Origin: Alphaproteobacteria bacterium
Lineage (GTDB): Bacteria; Pseudomonadota; Alphaproteobacteria; UBA8366; GCA-2717185
Reading direction: 5' to 3'
NCBI GenBank assembly: GCA_028822585.1
Contig: JAPKDL010000009.1
Span: forward strand, 1-63,740
Length of the DNA stretch: 63,740 bases
Below, one piece after another: positions 55,586-63,735 of the stretch. Made by a program: the position numbers and the translations under genes. The notes under the pieces are model-generated. The model had not been told where the DNA came from. It ran no database searches and saw only the letters and a program-made list of their open reading frames with translations. Positions within the stretch are counted from its first letter, which is position 1. Every line of letters begins with the position of its first letter.

Positions 55586-56716
55586 TCAGGCGGGTTGGGG
55601 AAACCGGCCAATCGAAAACGCGTCGAGCGAAATCTGGCTGGCCCCGGTGACAATCCGTTCCGCCAGGGTTCGCCCGACGGCGGGACCCAACTGAAAGCCA
55701 TGTCCGGAGAACCCGAAGGCATGATAAAAATTGTCCGCCGCCATACTAGGCCCGATCACGGGAATAGTGTCCGGCATAATCGCTTCAATCCCAGCCCAGG
55801 CACGCACCATGCGGGCCGCAGCCATGTGCGGGAAGACCGCGACAACGGTACGGGCACTGGCGGCCAGCCCCGCCGGATCCAATATCGTCGTGTTGGTGTC
55901 ACGCTCTGCAACGCCGCGATGACCACCGCCGATCACCACGGTCCCATTCGGTGCCTGCTTAAAGGACAACTTTCGTCCAACCATCCCTACCACGGGATCG
56001 AGAAAATGCTTGATCGGTTCGGTGACGATCATCATCGGCGCAGACGGTGCCACTGGCGCGAAATCCCCAACCATGGCCGCAATTTTATCGGCCCAAGCAC
56101 CCGCGCAATTCACAACGATGTCGGCGGTGAATGTTTCCGTGGATGTCTCAACGCGCCACCCCGCCCCGTTCCGCTTCACCGCCATGACGCCGTCGCCAAT
56201 ATGAAATGCCACGCCTTGCGCTTGCGCAGCACGATAATACGCTGTCGTCGTTCGATATGGATCAGCGAACCCATCCGCGCGGCATACCACCGCGCCCACG
56301 CAATGGTCCGCGCTAGCCGGAACCAGGCGACGCAATTCCTGTCGGCCGACCAGTTCTTCATGGTCATAGCCAAGCGCGCGCAATTCATCCACGCGGTCGG
56401 ACAATTCCTGCATCTCCGCATCGGTTTCAGCGATACGAATTTGTCCCGTGGCATGAAACCCACAATCATCGCCCACCAAATTCGGCAGGTCTTGCCACAA
56501 TTCCAGCGACGCCAGCGACAACGGGATTTCCGCAAGATCACGGTTCAAACGCCGCACCCCGCCCGCATTCACGCCCGAGGCGTGACGTCCCGGCGCATCC
56601 TTTTCAACCACACAGACCGAAACGCCACGTAGACGTAAATTCAACGCAACCGAACAACCATGCAGACCGCCGCCAATCACCACCACTTCGCTCGAAATTT
56701 CACTGTTCGCCGCCAC
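55586..56716 (-). CDS. DAO-family FAD-dependent oxidoreductase
   Basis: This 376-residue protein has the FAD motif VVVIGGGLHGCSVALNLRLRG near residue 12, EKDAPGRHASGVNAGGVRR, VNCAGAWADKIAAM near residue 200, and a C-terminal DTIPVIGPS and GFSGHGFQLGPAVGRTLAE block. It resembles sarcosine/glycine oxidase- and D-amino acid dehydrogenase-like enzymes. It is intact, unlike the DAO gene at 40. It is convergent with crotonase copy 1 and divergent from crotonase copy 2 with only 56 bases between starts. Confidence 0.88.
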   Translation of the reverse strand: MAANSEISSEVVVIGGGLHGCSVALNLRLRGVSVCVVEKDAPGRHASGVNAGGVRRLNRDLAEIPLSLASLELWQDLPNLVGDDCGFHATGQIRIAETDAEMQELSDRVDELRALGYDHEELVGRQELRRLVPASADHCVGAVVCRADGFADPYRTTTAYYRAAQAQGVAFHIGDGVMAVKRNGAGWRVETSTETFTADIVVNCAGAWADKIAAMVGDFAPVAPSAPMMIVTEPIKHFLDPVVGMVGRKLSFKQAPNGTVVIGGGHRGVAERDTNTTILDPAGLAASARTVVAVFPHMAAARMVRAWAGIEAIMPDTIPVIGPSMAADNFYHAFGFSGHGFQLGPAVGRTLAERIVTGASQISLDAFSIGRFPQPA

Positions 56717-56772
56717 ACCTGAACCCCTTTTTACGCATTCGCTTAAATTAGACTATCGAAGGAAAAAACATA

Positions 56773-57594
56773 ATGGAAAATTCCGATATCCTTTTCGACG
56801 TCACCGACGGCATTGGAACCCTTACTTTCAATCGACCTACAAAGTTTAACGCCCTAACGCCAGACATGCGCGACAATGGCATTCCAAACGCCCTAACCCG
56901 AATTGAAAACGATCCAGACATTCGCGTATTAATCCTGACGGGTGCTGGCGGTAATTTCTGTTCCGGTGCCGATGTCGGACGTATGGGCGGCAACGCCCCG
57001 GCGTCACCCGAAGACCGTAGCATTGGATTGCGCCGCACGCTCGATTGGGTGTACCGACTGGTCAATCTGGACCGACCTGTCATTGCCGCTGTCGATGGCG
57101 TTGCGTTCGGCGGCGGGTTTTCCGTTGCATTGACCGCTGACTTCATCTTGGCGACGCCGCGCGCCCGGTTCTGTCAGGTATTTGGCAACATCGGATTGAT
57201 CCCCGATATGGCTTCGGGCTATCTGCTGCCACGCGTCATTGGCCCGCGCAAGGCGAAGGAACTGGCGCTAACCGCTCGCACTCTTGACGTGGACGAAGCG
57301 CAGGAATTGGGCATTGTGCACGAAGTTCACAATCCCGACGCCTTGATGGACGCCGCGCGCACAATGGCGTTGCGGTTTGCAAAAGGGTCCGCTACATCAC
57401 AGGCGGGGGCGAAATATCTGATGGATCGCTCCATCTACAGCACCCAGGCGGAAATGATCGAAGCCGAGGTCGACGCCCAGTTCAAATGCCGGTCAACAGA
57501 GTTTCACCTCGAAGCCGTGCGCCGGTTTGCGGCCAAGGAACCGCGCCTGTTCGACTGGGACGTGATGGTAAAAGCAGCTGCTAATTCCGCCTGA
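56773..57594 (+). CDS. Enoyl-CoA hydratase/isomerase family protein, copy 2
   Basis: This 273-residue crotonase begins MENSDILFDVTDGIGTLTFN and has RPTKFNALTPDM, TGAGGNFCSGADVGRM near residue 58, DGVAFGGGFSVALTADFILA near residue 112, and GNIGLIPDMASGYLLPRVIG. The last block aligns with ARIGLVPDWGGFYILPRLVG of copy 1. It shares the C-terminal AVRRFAAKEPRLFDWD block (copy 1: AVRRFAAKETPLYDWE), so the two arose by duplication. GAAGGAAAAAAC precedes the ATG. Substrate unknown. Confidence 0.88.
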   Translation: MENSDILFDVTDGIGTLTFNRPTKFNALTPDMRDNGIPNALTRIENDPDIRVLILTGAGGNFCSGADVGRMGGNAPASPEDRSIGLRRTLDWVYRLVNLDRPVIAAVDGVAFGGGFSVALTADFILATPRARFCQVFGNIGLIPDMASGYLLPRVIGPRKAKELALTARTLDVDEAQELGIVHEVHNPDALMDAARTMALRFAKGSATSQAGAKYLMDRSIYSTQAEMIEAEVDAQFKCRSTEFHLEAVRRFAAKEPRLFDWDVMVKAAANSA

Positions 57595-57602
57595 TTCTAA
57601 AC

Positions 57603-57920
57603 TTAATAGGTCGTGTAGCCACGCAAGCGATTGTAAGTCTTAATCTGGCCTGGCGTTAAAATTTCCGGTGTTCCCAAATGGGTCGCGAGATAAACAAACC
57701 GACGGTCGCCGCGCACGGTCGCTATTTCCGACAGCAAGGCCATTAATATTACCCTATCATGGCGCGGTTGGCGAAGGCCTGCTCCAGCCGGGCTTTCAGT
57801 TTGACCCGACCTGTTTCTGGCGTTCAACGGTCAGGATTGTCGCGTCGCCGTCTTTGATTGCGCGGGCCTTCACATTGACGCGTTGGCTTGCGCCGCCGCA
57901 AAAATATAATCACAATCGCC
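57603..57920 (-). pseudogene. Remnant of a Spy/CpxP-like periplasmic protein gene
   Basis: Reading leftwards, VKLKARLEQAFANRAMIG ends at a TAA near 57750. A few bases later, in another frame, MALLSEIATVRGDRRFVYLATH and ILTPGQIKTYNRLRGYTTY run to the stop at 57603. The order matches the C-terminal half of Spy/CpxP-type (heavy-metal-resistance-like) periplasmic proteins with a final LTPEQ..Y..LRGY segment. The N-terminus and the signal peptide are lost. The remainder could be an expressed fragment only in principle. Confidence 0.6.
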
Positions 57921-58297
57921 TATGATGTTGTTTGCGCCAAAATGCGTTCTTGCACCAACCGCCATTCGCCATCTAGTTCTTTTTCAACGAACATTTCCAA
58001 CTGCATGGTCGATTCGCATCCGTCGGCGTCGATGATGGATTCGGTTGTTTCAAACGCAATCAACGTTTCGGTCTCCACCTTCATGTCGAGACCTTCAAAC
58101 CCGATTTCCACCAATGTCCCGGTTTTGAATTCATGGGCGCATTGCTGAAACCAATCGTCGTAGGTGATGGTGTCGAACCCCGGTACGCCATGCACCATAA
58201 CCTTGCGGGAAATCATCGCCATATGGGCGTCCAAATCCCGCGCACTAGCAGTTTGCGCATACCGGGTGAGAAAATCCTTCGCGAACGCGATATTCAT
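57920..58297 (-). CDS. NTF2-like (SnoaL/DUF4440-type) protein
   Basis: This 125-residue protein has the alpha-plus-beta cone pattern of NTF2-like proteins: an N-terminal helix with FLTRYAQTASARDLDAHMAMI, a DTITYDDWFQQCAHEF helix, and antiparallel strands ending in DGEWRLVQERILA. Many members are small enzymes or ligand-binding proteins; no catalytic set is recognised, so no function is assigned. It lies 13 bases downstream of the phosphodiesterase gene on the same strand. Confidence 0.7.
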   Translation of the reverse strand: MNIAFAKDFLTRYAQTASARDLDAHMAMISRKVMVHGVPGFDTITYDDWFQQCAHEFKTGTLVEIGFEGLDMKVETETLIAFETTESIIDADGCESTMQLEMFVEKELDGEWRLVQERILAQTTS

Positions 58298-58310
58298 AAC
58301 TTGAGTTTCT

Positions 58311-59066
58311 TTAGTTAGGCACGATGCGAGAGTGCGTCGTTACCTTACCATTCGCCGCGACATCATGCAGTTGGTAAATCGGGACCGCCTGTAAATGTGC
58401 AGCGTCGACACCCCACCGCAGATCGCACGCGACGCTCGCCATTGTCGTCGCCTCGGACTCTGCCCATAATTGTTGAGATGACCGATGACAATGGCCGCAC
58501 ATTAACCGTTGAACCTGACGGTGTTTCGCAACAATCTTGGCCAATGCAGCTTGATCCGCCGCATCTTCATACCCATCGACGTAATGCGTTCCAACGTTAA
58601 ACGGCGGGTGGTGAATGAACAGAATTGTAGCGCGATCAGGTTCCGCCGCCAACGTGTCGTCCAGCCACTGAATTCGATCCTGACAAAACGCGCCTTTCTG
58701 GCGCCCAGGGATAATGGAATCCAATGCAATGAGACGAGTCGGAAAACCATCAAACACATGATGCAGAAAAGGCTCCTGGCCATCAGCGTCGCGAAAAAAT
58801 GTACGGAAATTATCACGATCATCCCGATTGCCCGGCGTCAGATAGATTGGCGGTTTGAGGGGTCTCAACAAATCGGCGAGATGTTCATAGTCCGCAACTG
58901 CGCCGGTTTGCACCGTGTCGCCAGTATGGATCACAAGATCAGGGGTCACGTCGAGGCGGTTAATGTCAGCCACACAGCGACGCAACCCCTCGGCTCGTGT
59001 CGCCGCCTCGGGAAGCTCCGATGACAACGCCAATATATGAGTGTCAGAAATTTGTGCGATCCGCAT
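58311..59066 (-). CDS. Metallophosphoesterase (CpdA/GpdQ-like phosphodiesterase)
   Basis: This 251-residue protein has the dinuclear-metal motifs MRIAQISDTHIL, VIHTGDTV, TPGNRDDRDNF, FIHHPPF and MCGHCHR. GNRD replaces the usual GNHD, as known in GpdQ and CpdA-type class III phosphodiesterases. It probably hydrolyses cyclic AMP or a glycerophosphodiester. It is followed by an NTF2-like gene. A strong terminator separates it from the aprA gene upstream on the same strand. Confidence 0.88.
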   Translation of the reverse strand: MRIAQISDTHILALSSELPEAATRAEGLRRCVADINRLDVTPDLVIHTGDTVQTGAVADYEHLADLLRPLKPPIYLTPGNRDDRDNFRTFFRDADGQEPFLHHVFDGFPTRLIALDSIIPGRQKGAFCQDRIQWLDDTLAAEPDRATILFIHHPPFNVGTHYVDGYEDAADQAALAKIVAKHRQVQRLMCGHCHRSSQQLWAESEATTMASVACDLRWGVDAAHLQAVPIYQLHDVAANGKVTTHSRIVPN

Positions 59067-59080
59067 GGGTCTACAATATC

Positions 59081-59118
59081 AAAAGGCCGATCTAGTTGCT
59101 TCACCAAATCGACCTTTT
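59081..59118 (-). terminator. Strong bidirectional intrinsic terminator after aprA
   Basis: AAAAGGCCGAT at 59081-59091 and ATCGACCTTTT at 59108-59118 form an 11-bp stem with a single G-U wobble and a 16-base loop. Read leftwards it ends in TTTT. It sits 27 bases past the aprA stop and closes the aprMBA transcript. Confidence 0.75.
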
Positions 59119-59144
59119 ATTCAGTTGTTCATCGAGGAAGGTTG

Positions 59145-60989
59145 CTAATCGATGATGTGATAGACGGGGGCTTTCTCCATCGCCCAATTCCCGGACTCCC
59201 GGTCGTATTGGGAAAGAGTGAAGCAATGCCAGTCTGTGTCGTCCAATTTCGGATGATCGGCGCGGTAGTAGTACCCGGGCCAACGTGTTTCCGTCCGGAA
59301 CATGGTGTGATGCGTCACGCACTCCGACGCCAGAACCCGATGTTGCAATTCCCAGGCGCGTTGTAATTGGTGCAGGTCCTCAGCGCCCAAATGATGGAGG
59401 TCTTCCTTCAACATGCCTAGCAATTCAAGCCCACGCGTAAGCAATGGTTCGTTGGTCGTGTAGTGGGCGCTGATGCCGCCAACGTATTCGTCCATGATCT
59501 TCTCAAGGCGCTGAAGACCGCTGATTGGCAGCAGATAGCTCGGTGAAACGGTGCCCCCCGTAATCTCATTGCGGCCGACCTTATAGGTCTCCAACGGTTG
59601 GAAAATAACTTTCTCCAGGCTTTCGTACTCCGCCTCGCTGACCTGCGGAACATCGTTGCCTAAATCTTCTACATATTTAACCGCGGCTTTGCCCGCGATC
59701 CGGCCTTCGGTGAAGGACCCAGACGAGAACTTGTGCGCTGTGCCACCAATGGTGTCGCCCGCACCGAACAGGCCTTCGACCGTCATCATCCGGTTGTAAC
59801 CCCATTGGTATGCGTCGGGGGCATAGTCTTCCGGCCCACTTGCCCATGCGCCTGAACACGTCGCGTGGGAGCCCATGACATAGGGTTCCGACGTAGTCAG
59901 CTCCGGGTTAGTTTCCTTCGGATCAATGTTCTGCGACGCCCAGACCACCGCTTGGCCAATCGTCATGCCCAGGAAGTTTTCCCAGCCCACTTGTTCCTTG
60001 TGCGGATCCTGGAAGGCTTCCTTGGTCACCATGCGGATCGGTCCACGACCGGCCTTGATTTCTTCCAAAAACGCGTGGTTCCGAAGGCAGGTTGGCACTG
60101 GGTGACGGTCAATATAATCGCCGACCAGTTCCTTCGTGTTTTCATACCATGTGGGTTCGTAATTTTTCCCATAGGCGTTTTCGGTGTATGTTTTCAGATG
60201 CAGGAAGTACGCGCCCACCGGCCCATAACCATCCTTGAACCGTGTTAGAACGATCCGGTTTTCCATCTGCGTCATCTTCGCGCCCGTAAGAATCGGCAAG
60301 GCGTACGCCGAGGCGCTGCTCCACGGGGCGTACCAGGTCCGGCCCATGCCTTCACCGACCGCGCGGGGCTTAAAGATATGCGACGCGCCACCGGCGGCGA
60401 CGATCACGGCCTTTGCGCGAAATACATAATAATCACCCGTGCGGACATTGAACCCGACGGCACCTGCGACGCGATTGGCTTTGGTTTTGTCCATCAACAG
60501 ATGGGTCACCATGATGCGGTTGTAAACTTCCGTGGCGGCCTTGCGCGCGGCTTCGGCGACGATCGGCTTATAACTTTCGCCGTGAATCATAATCTGCCAC
60601 TGGCCTTCGCGCAGGTAGCGCCCGGTTTCCGGGTCCTTCATAATCGGAAGGCCCCATTCTTCAAACTTATGCACGGTGGAATCGACGTGACGCGCGATGT
60701 CGTAACCAAGATCTTCCCGGACCAGACCCATGAGATCGTTACGGGCGTAGCGAACATGGTCTTCGGGTTTGTTTTCATCCCACTGCATGCCCATGTAACA
60801 GTTAATCGCATACAAGCCCTGCGCGACGGCGCCGCTGCGCTCTATATTCGCTTTTTCAACGACGACGACTTTTTTGTCACGTCCCCAATAGCGGGATTCA
60901 TACGTAGCGCCACAACCCGCCATGCCGCCGCCAACGACGAGTACGTCAGAATCGACAAAAACTGTTTTTCTATTCGAGAACAGGCCCAT
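59145..60989 (-). CDS. aprA: Adenylylsulfate reductase alpha subunit
   Basis: AprA is the FAD subunit that, with AprB, interconverts sulfite plus AMP and APS; here the oxidative direction is likely. The 614-residue protein has DVLVVGGGMAGCGATYESRY near residue 14, VEKANIERSGAVAQGLYAINCYMG, AAGGASHIFKPRAVGEGMGRTWY, NRIVLTRFKDGYGPVGAYF with active-site residues, and GGTAHKFSSGSFTEGRIAGKAAVKY near residue 420. The start overlaps the aprB stop (TAATG). It is the last gene of sat-aprM-aprB-aprA. Confidence 0.97.
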   Translation of the reverse strand: MGLFSNRKTVFVDSDVLVVGGGMAGCGATYESRYWGRDKKVVVVEKANIERSGAVAQGLYAINCYMGMQWDENKPEDHVRYARNDLMGLVREDLGYDIARHVDSTVHKFEEWGLPIMKDPETGRYLREGQWQIMIHGESYKPIVAEAARKAATEVYNRIMVTHLLMDKTKANRVAGAVGFNVRTGDYYVFRAKAVIVAAGGASHIFKPRAVGEGMGRTWYAPWSSASAYALPILTGAKMTQMENRIVLTRFKDGYGPVGAYFLHLKTYTENAYGKNYEPTWYENTKELVGDYIDRHPVPTCLRNHAFLEEIKAGRGPIRMVTKEAFQDPHKEQVGWENFLGMTIGQAVVWASQNIDPKETNPELTTSEPYVMGSHATCSGAWASGPEDYAPDAYQWGYNRMMTVEGLFGAGDTIGGTAHKFSSGSFTEGRIAGKAAVKYVEDLGNDVPQVSEAEYESLEKVIFQPLETYKVGRNEITGGTVSPSYLLPISGLQRLEKIMDEYVGGISAHYTTNEPLLTRGLELLGMLKEDLHHLGAEDLHQLQRAWELQHRVLASECVTHHTMFRTETRWPGYYYRADHPKLDDTDWHCFTLSQYDRESGNWAMEKAPVYHIID

Positions 60990-61450
60990 TAGATCACTCC
61001 TTGCTTGAGTTGATCCGGCGTCAAGGCGGGCAACTTTTCAATGTTAAGCGCATCAGGTTCGTGCGCAAGCTCTTGGGATTTCAAAGCCTCTTTGCTCGGT
61101 GCCGCATACTCTTCCGCAGATTTGATCGAGCCCCATGGGGTTGTTCGGATTGGCGATTCAAAATTCTTTTCTCGGCCATCACGAAAAATAAGCTTCCAGG
61201 AAATAGTGCCTTTTTCCGGTTCCCGAAGCACCCGGACGCTGTGGCCCAAGGGGGCGAAGTCGGCGTATCCTCGAGCATCTATAGCGTTTTGCGGACAAGC
61301 CTTCACACAGGAATAGCACTCCCAACACATATTAGGCTCGATATTATAAGCGCGACGGTTCGTCTTATCGATATGCATAATGTCGGACGGGCAAATATCA
61401 ACGCAGTGTCCGCAACCGTCGCAACGAGTCATGTAAACGAATGTAGGCAT
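60989..61450 (-). CDS. aprB: Adenylylsulfate reductase beta subunit
   Basis: AprB is the ferredoxin-like partner that passes electrons from AprA to the membrane. This 153-residue protein has the two [4Fe-4S] motifs RCDGCGHCVDICP and MCWECYSCVKACP, followed by the beta-rich PEKGTISWKLIFRDGREKNFESP segment and a tail that wraps AprA. It is transcribed ahead of aprA with overlapping codons (TAATG) and 54 bases after aprM. Confidence 0.96.
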   Translation of the reverse strand: MPTFVYMTRCDGCGHCVDICPSDIMHIDKTNRRAYNIEPNMCWECYSCVKACPQNAIDARGYADFAPLGHSVRVLREPEKGTISWKLIFRDGREKNFESPIRTTPWGSIKSAEEYAAPSKEALKSQELAHEPDALNIEKLPALTPDQLKQGVI

Positions 61451-61504
61451 AATAGTCCGTACCTCTGTATTCTGGACGAATGAAGGGCTAATTTATAGCT
61501 CTGT

Positions 61505-62290
61505 TTAGTAATTTCGAGGCAACCGCTCGACACTACCAAATATTTTCGGCTTATCAGCAGGGGCGGGCAAGTTGCTCCGCGACCCGTCCGCTTCCGCCAC
61601 CCGTTTTTGTAAGGCCGCAGCAGGCTTGAAGAACATGTGGGAGAATTTCGACCACGGAACGGATCCGAACAGCAAGGTTGACGTGAGGAGGTACAAGCCA
61701 AGGAAGACGCTCACCCACGAACTTCCGCTCCATTGCGCCCAACCCCAAATTAGGCCAAAGGTCACGCTCGCCAGAAGCGAGAGTATGAACAAATCGGCGC
61801 GGATAAGACGGAAGGGTGAATTGCCCTCTGCGGCGACATCGACGCGGATGAAAAACCAGAACCAGTAGCCGCCCAGACACACCAAAAGTCCACTGACATA
61901 CCAGAGTATCGGCAATATCGCGGGCGTAGGCGTAGCAAGCGTGGGATAGCCGAACACCATGATAACAGTAGTGATCAAGTAGACCACGAAACCATACATA
62001 CTAAGAAGATGGGCGATGCGGCGCCGTGCGTTACAGAATTCTGCAGATGTCAGCCCTTCAACAAGTGCGGTTTTAACCGCCAAGCCGGCAATCTCAACGC
62101 CGCCGACATCCCGTGTCCCCTTACTTTTTGCTTTGCGCCAGTTGTTGAAGAAATACGTGCCACTCTGCTTATGAAGCACATCATACAACGTGCCGCCCGC
62201 AACCAGAATTATCATAATGACTACGTAGGTCTGCATGACACTCGGTGATATGGACGCCGAAAGTGCGGCGAAGGGATTACTGGTGTACAT
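61505..62290 (-). CDS. aprM: Membrane anchor of adenylylsulfate reductase (AprM)
   Basis: This 261-residue inner-membrane protein has about five hydrophobic segments (TYVVIMIILVAGGTLYDVLH, HLLSMYGFVVYLITTVIMVFG, ILPILWYVSGLLVCLGGYWFWFF, LFILSLLASVTFGLIWGWAQW, VSVFLGLYLLTSTLLFGSVP). Histidines in RRIAHLLSMYG and SKFSHMFFKP are possible heme b ligands, as in HdrE/QmoC-like cytochromes. It has no cytosolic Fe-S domain. In sulfur oxidisers AprM replaces QmoABC as the quinone-linked electron acceptor of AprAB. GGGGTAATTTC precedes the ATG, and a candidate promoter lies about 120 bases upstream. Confidence 0.85.
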   Translation of the reverse strand: MYTSNPFAALSASISPSVMQTYVVIMIILVAGGTLYDVLHKQSGTYFFNNWRKAKSKGTRDVGGVEIAGLAVKTALVEGLTSAEFCNARRRIAHLLSMYGFVVYLITTVIMVFGYPTLATPTPAILPILWYVSGLLVCLGGYWFWFFIRVDVAAEGNSPFRLIRADLFILSLLASVTFGLIWGWAQWSGSSWVSVFLGLYLLTSTLLFGSVPWSKFSHMFFKPAAALQKRVAEADGSRSNLPAPADKPKIFGSVERLPRNY

Positions 62291-62408
62291 GAAATTACCC
62301 CAAAGTTAGCCTATTATGATCAAGAGAAGAGCCGATCGTGGCGTCGCGAACCCTGCGCCATCTATTTCAACATTTGCAGGATATAATATAAGAAAAGTCG
62401 ATTTGAAT

Positions 62409-62437
62409 TTAGTAATATACGGTGAAAGGACTGTCAA
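62409..62437 (-). promoter_or_regulatory. Candidate promoter of aprM-aprB-aprA
   Basis: On the minus strand TTGACA (62432-62437) is a perfect -35, followed after 17 bases by TACTAA (62409-62414) as the -10. It lies about 120 bases upstream of the aprM ATG and would give a leader of about 110 bases, so aprMBA may be transcribed separately from sat. Confidence 0.5.
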
Positions 62438-62497
62438 TCCGAGACGCTGAAATTTTGCAAAACTAATTATATTATCATGAAGTTATCAGGCTTTATT

Positions 62498-62516
62498 AAG
62501 AATGATTATCATTATC
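62498..62516. promoter_or_regulatory. Fur-box-like palindrome upstream of aprM
   Basis: The 19 bases match 17 of 19 positions of the classical Fur box; AATGATTATCATT is a perfect palindrome apart from its centre. It lies 61 bases upstream of the candidate -35 of aprM and 49 bases after the sat stop. In Alphaproteobacteria Fur-family proteins (Fur/Mur, Irr) regulate iron or manganese genes. The region is AT-rich, so chance is possible. Confidence 0.45.
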
Positions 62517-62565
62517 ATGCAGGTTTAGGCGCAGTTCCCGAGCTACTTTGTAGCCAATCCAATTG

Positions 62566-63735
62566 TTAATCGAGTCTATCGTAATACGCTTGCAGCACTT
62601 CAACGGCTTCCGGACGGCTGAATTCGGCCGGAATGGTTTCATTATTGGCGAACATCTCGCGCAACCGTGTACCAGAAATATTGAGTCGATCTTCCTCTCC
62701 ATGCGGACAGGTCTTGCCCGTCGCCATGCCGTCACATTTATGACAGTAAAACGTGATGTCGATCTTCAACGCTTCGATGACTAACGCATCCGATGGGATT
62801 TTATCGAAGATATGGTGCGCATCAAATGGTCCGTAATAATCGCCGACACCTGCATGATCGCGCCCAACTATCAAATGGGAACAGCCAAAATTTTGGCGAA
62901 ACACAGCATGCAACAACGCTTCGCGCGGCCCGGCGTAACGCATTTCAATAGGATAGCCCGCCTGCACCACTGTGCCTTCCACAAAATAATTTTCAACCAG
63001 CGCGTCAATGGCCGCGACGCGAACATCGGCGGGAATATCACCCGGCTTCAACGCGCCCAACACCTGATGCACCAAGACGCCGTCGCCTATTTCAATGGCG
63101 ATCTTGGCCAAATGTTCATGACTGCGATGCATAGGATTGCGGGTCTGGAAAGCCGCGACTTTCGACCAGCCCAGCGCCTCGAACATCGCGCGGGTTTCCG
63201 CCGGGCGGAAATACAAACCTTTATAGGTCTCCGGGAAATGTCCTTCGGACAACGCGATAAGCTTGCCCGCAAGATTGATTGGGCCCTGCTCTAGAACCTT
63301 CTGAACGCCAGGGTGTTTCGGGTCCGCCGTACCGTAGACACTTTCACATTCCAACGTCTTGTCGATGACGTATTTTTCGCTGACCGTCAAAATGCCCAAA
63401 ATAGCGCCGTCTTCATCCGTTAACGCAACGTCGTCGCCGACCGCAATTGTATTGGCCACGGCGTCGGAACACGACGCGGTGATGGGGATCGGCCAGAACA
63501 ACCCGTCCGCAAGTTTCATATCAATGCACGCGCCACGCCAATCGGCCTCCCCCATGAACCCGTCCAGCGGCGTATAGGCGCCCATAGCGAACATAAACAA
63601 ATCCGACACCTCTCGGCTCGACAATGGAACCGATGTCAAATTTTCTGCACGCGCCAAACCCGCCGCACAGTCCGCCTCGGACGCCAAAAGCGGTTTCAAC
63701 GTGGGTCCGCCATGCGGGGGAACGAGCTGCGCCAT
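62566..63735 (-). CDS. sat: Sulfate adenylyltransferase (ATP sulfurylase, dissimilatory-type)
   Basis: Sat forms ATP and sulfate from APS and pyrophosphate in the oxidative direction. This 389-residue single-polypeptide enzyme has the active-site motifs [11 protein letters not shown] near residue 197 and [11 protein letters not shown] near residue 292, plus [21 protein letters not shown] near residue 42. A C-terminal Cys-containing segment ([18 protein letters not shown], four Cys) is like the zinc-binding loop of many bacterial and archaeal Sat. It is not the CysDN type. The start ATG is five bases from the window edge. Downstream is a 275-base gap with a promoter for aprM. Confidence 0.95.
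   Translation of the reverse strand: MAQLVPPHGGPTLKPLLASEADCAAGLARAENLTSVPLSSREVSDLFMFAMGAYTPLDGFMGEADWRGACIDMKLADGLFWPIPITASCSDAVANTIAVGDDVALTDEDGAILGILTVSEKYVIDKTLECESVYGTADPKHPGVQKVLEQGPINLAGKLIALSEGHFPETYKGLYFRPAETRAMFEALGWSKVAAFQTRNPMHRSHEHLAKIAIEIGDGVLVHQVLGALKPGDIPADVRVAAIDALVENYFVEGTVVQAGYPIEMRYAGPREALLHAVFRQNFGCSHLIVGRDHAGVGDYYGPFDAHHIFDKIPSDALVIEALKIDITFYCHKCDGMATGKTCPHGEEDRLNISGTRLREMFANNETIPAEFSRPEAVEVLQAYYDRLD

Noticed and set aside
55595-56632. Long plus-strand open frame of 345 codons opposite the DAO gene
   Set aside because: It is antisense to an intact FAD oxidoreductase and His/Arg-rich, as expected for a shadow frame.
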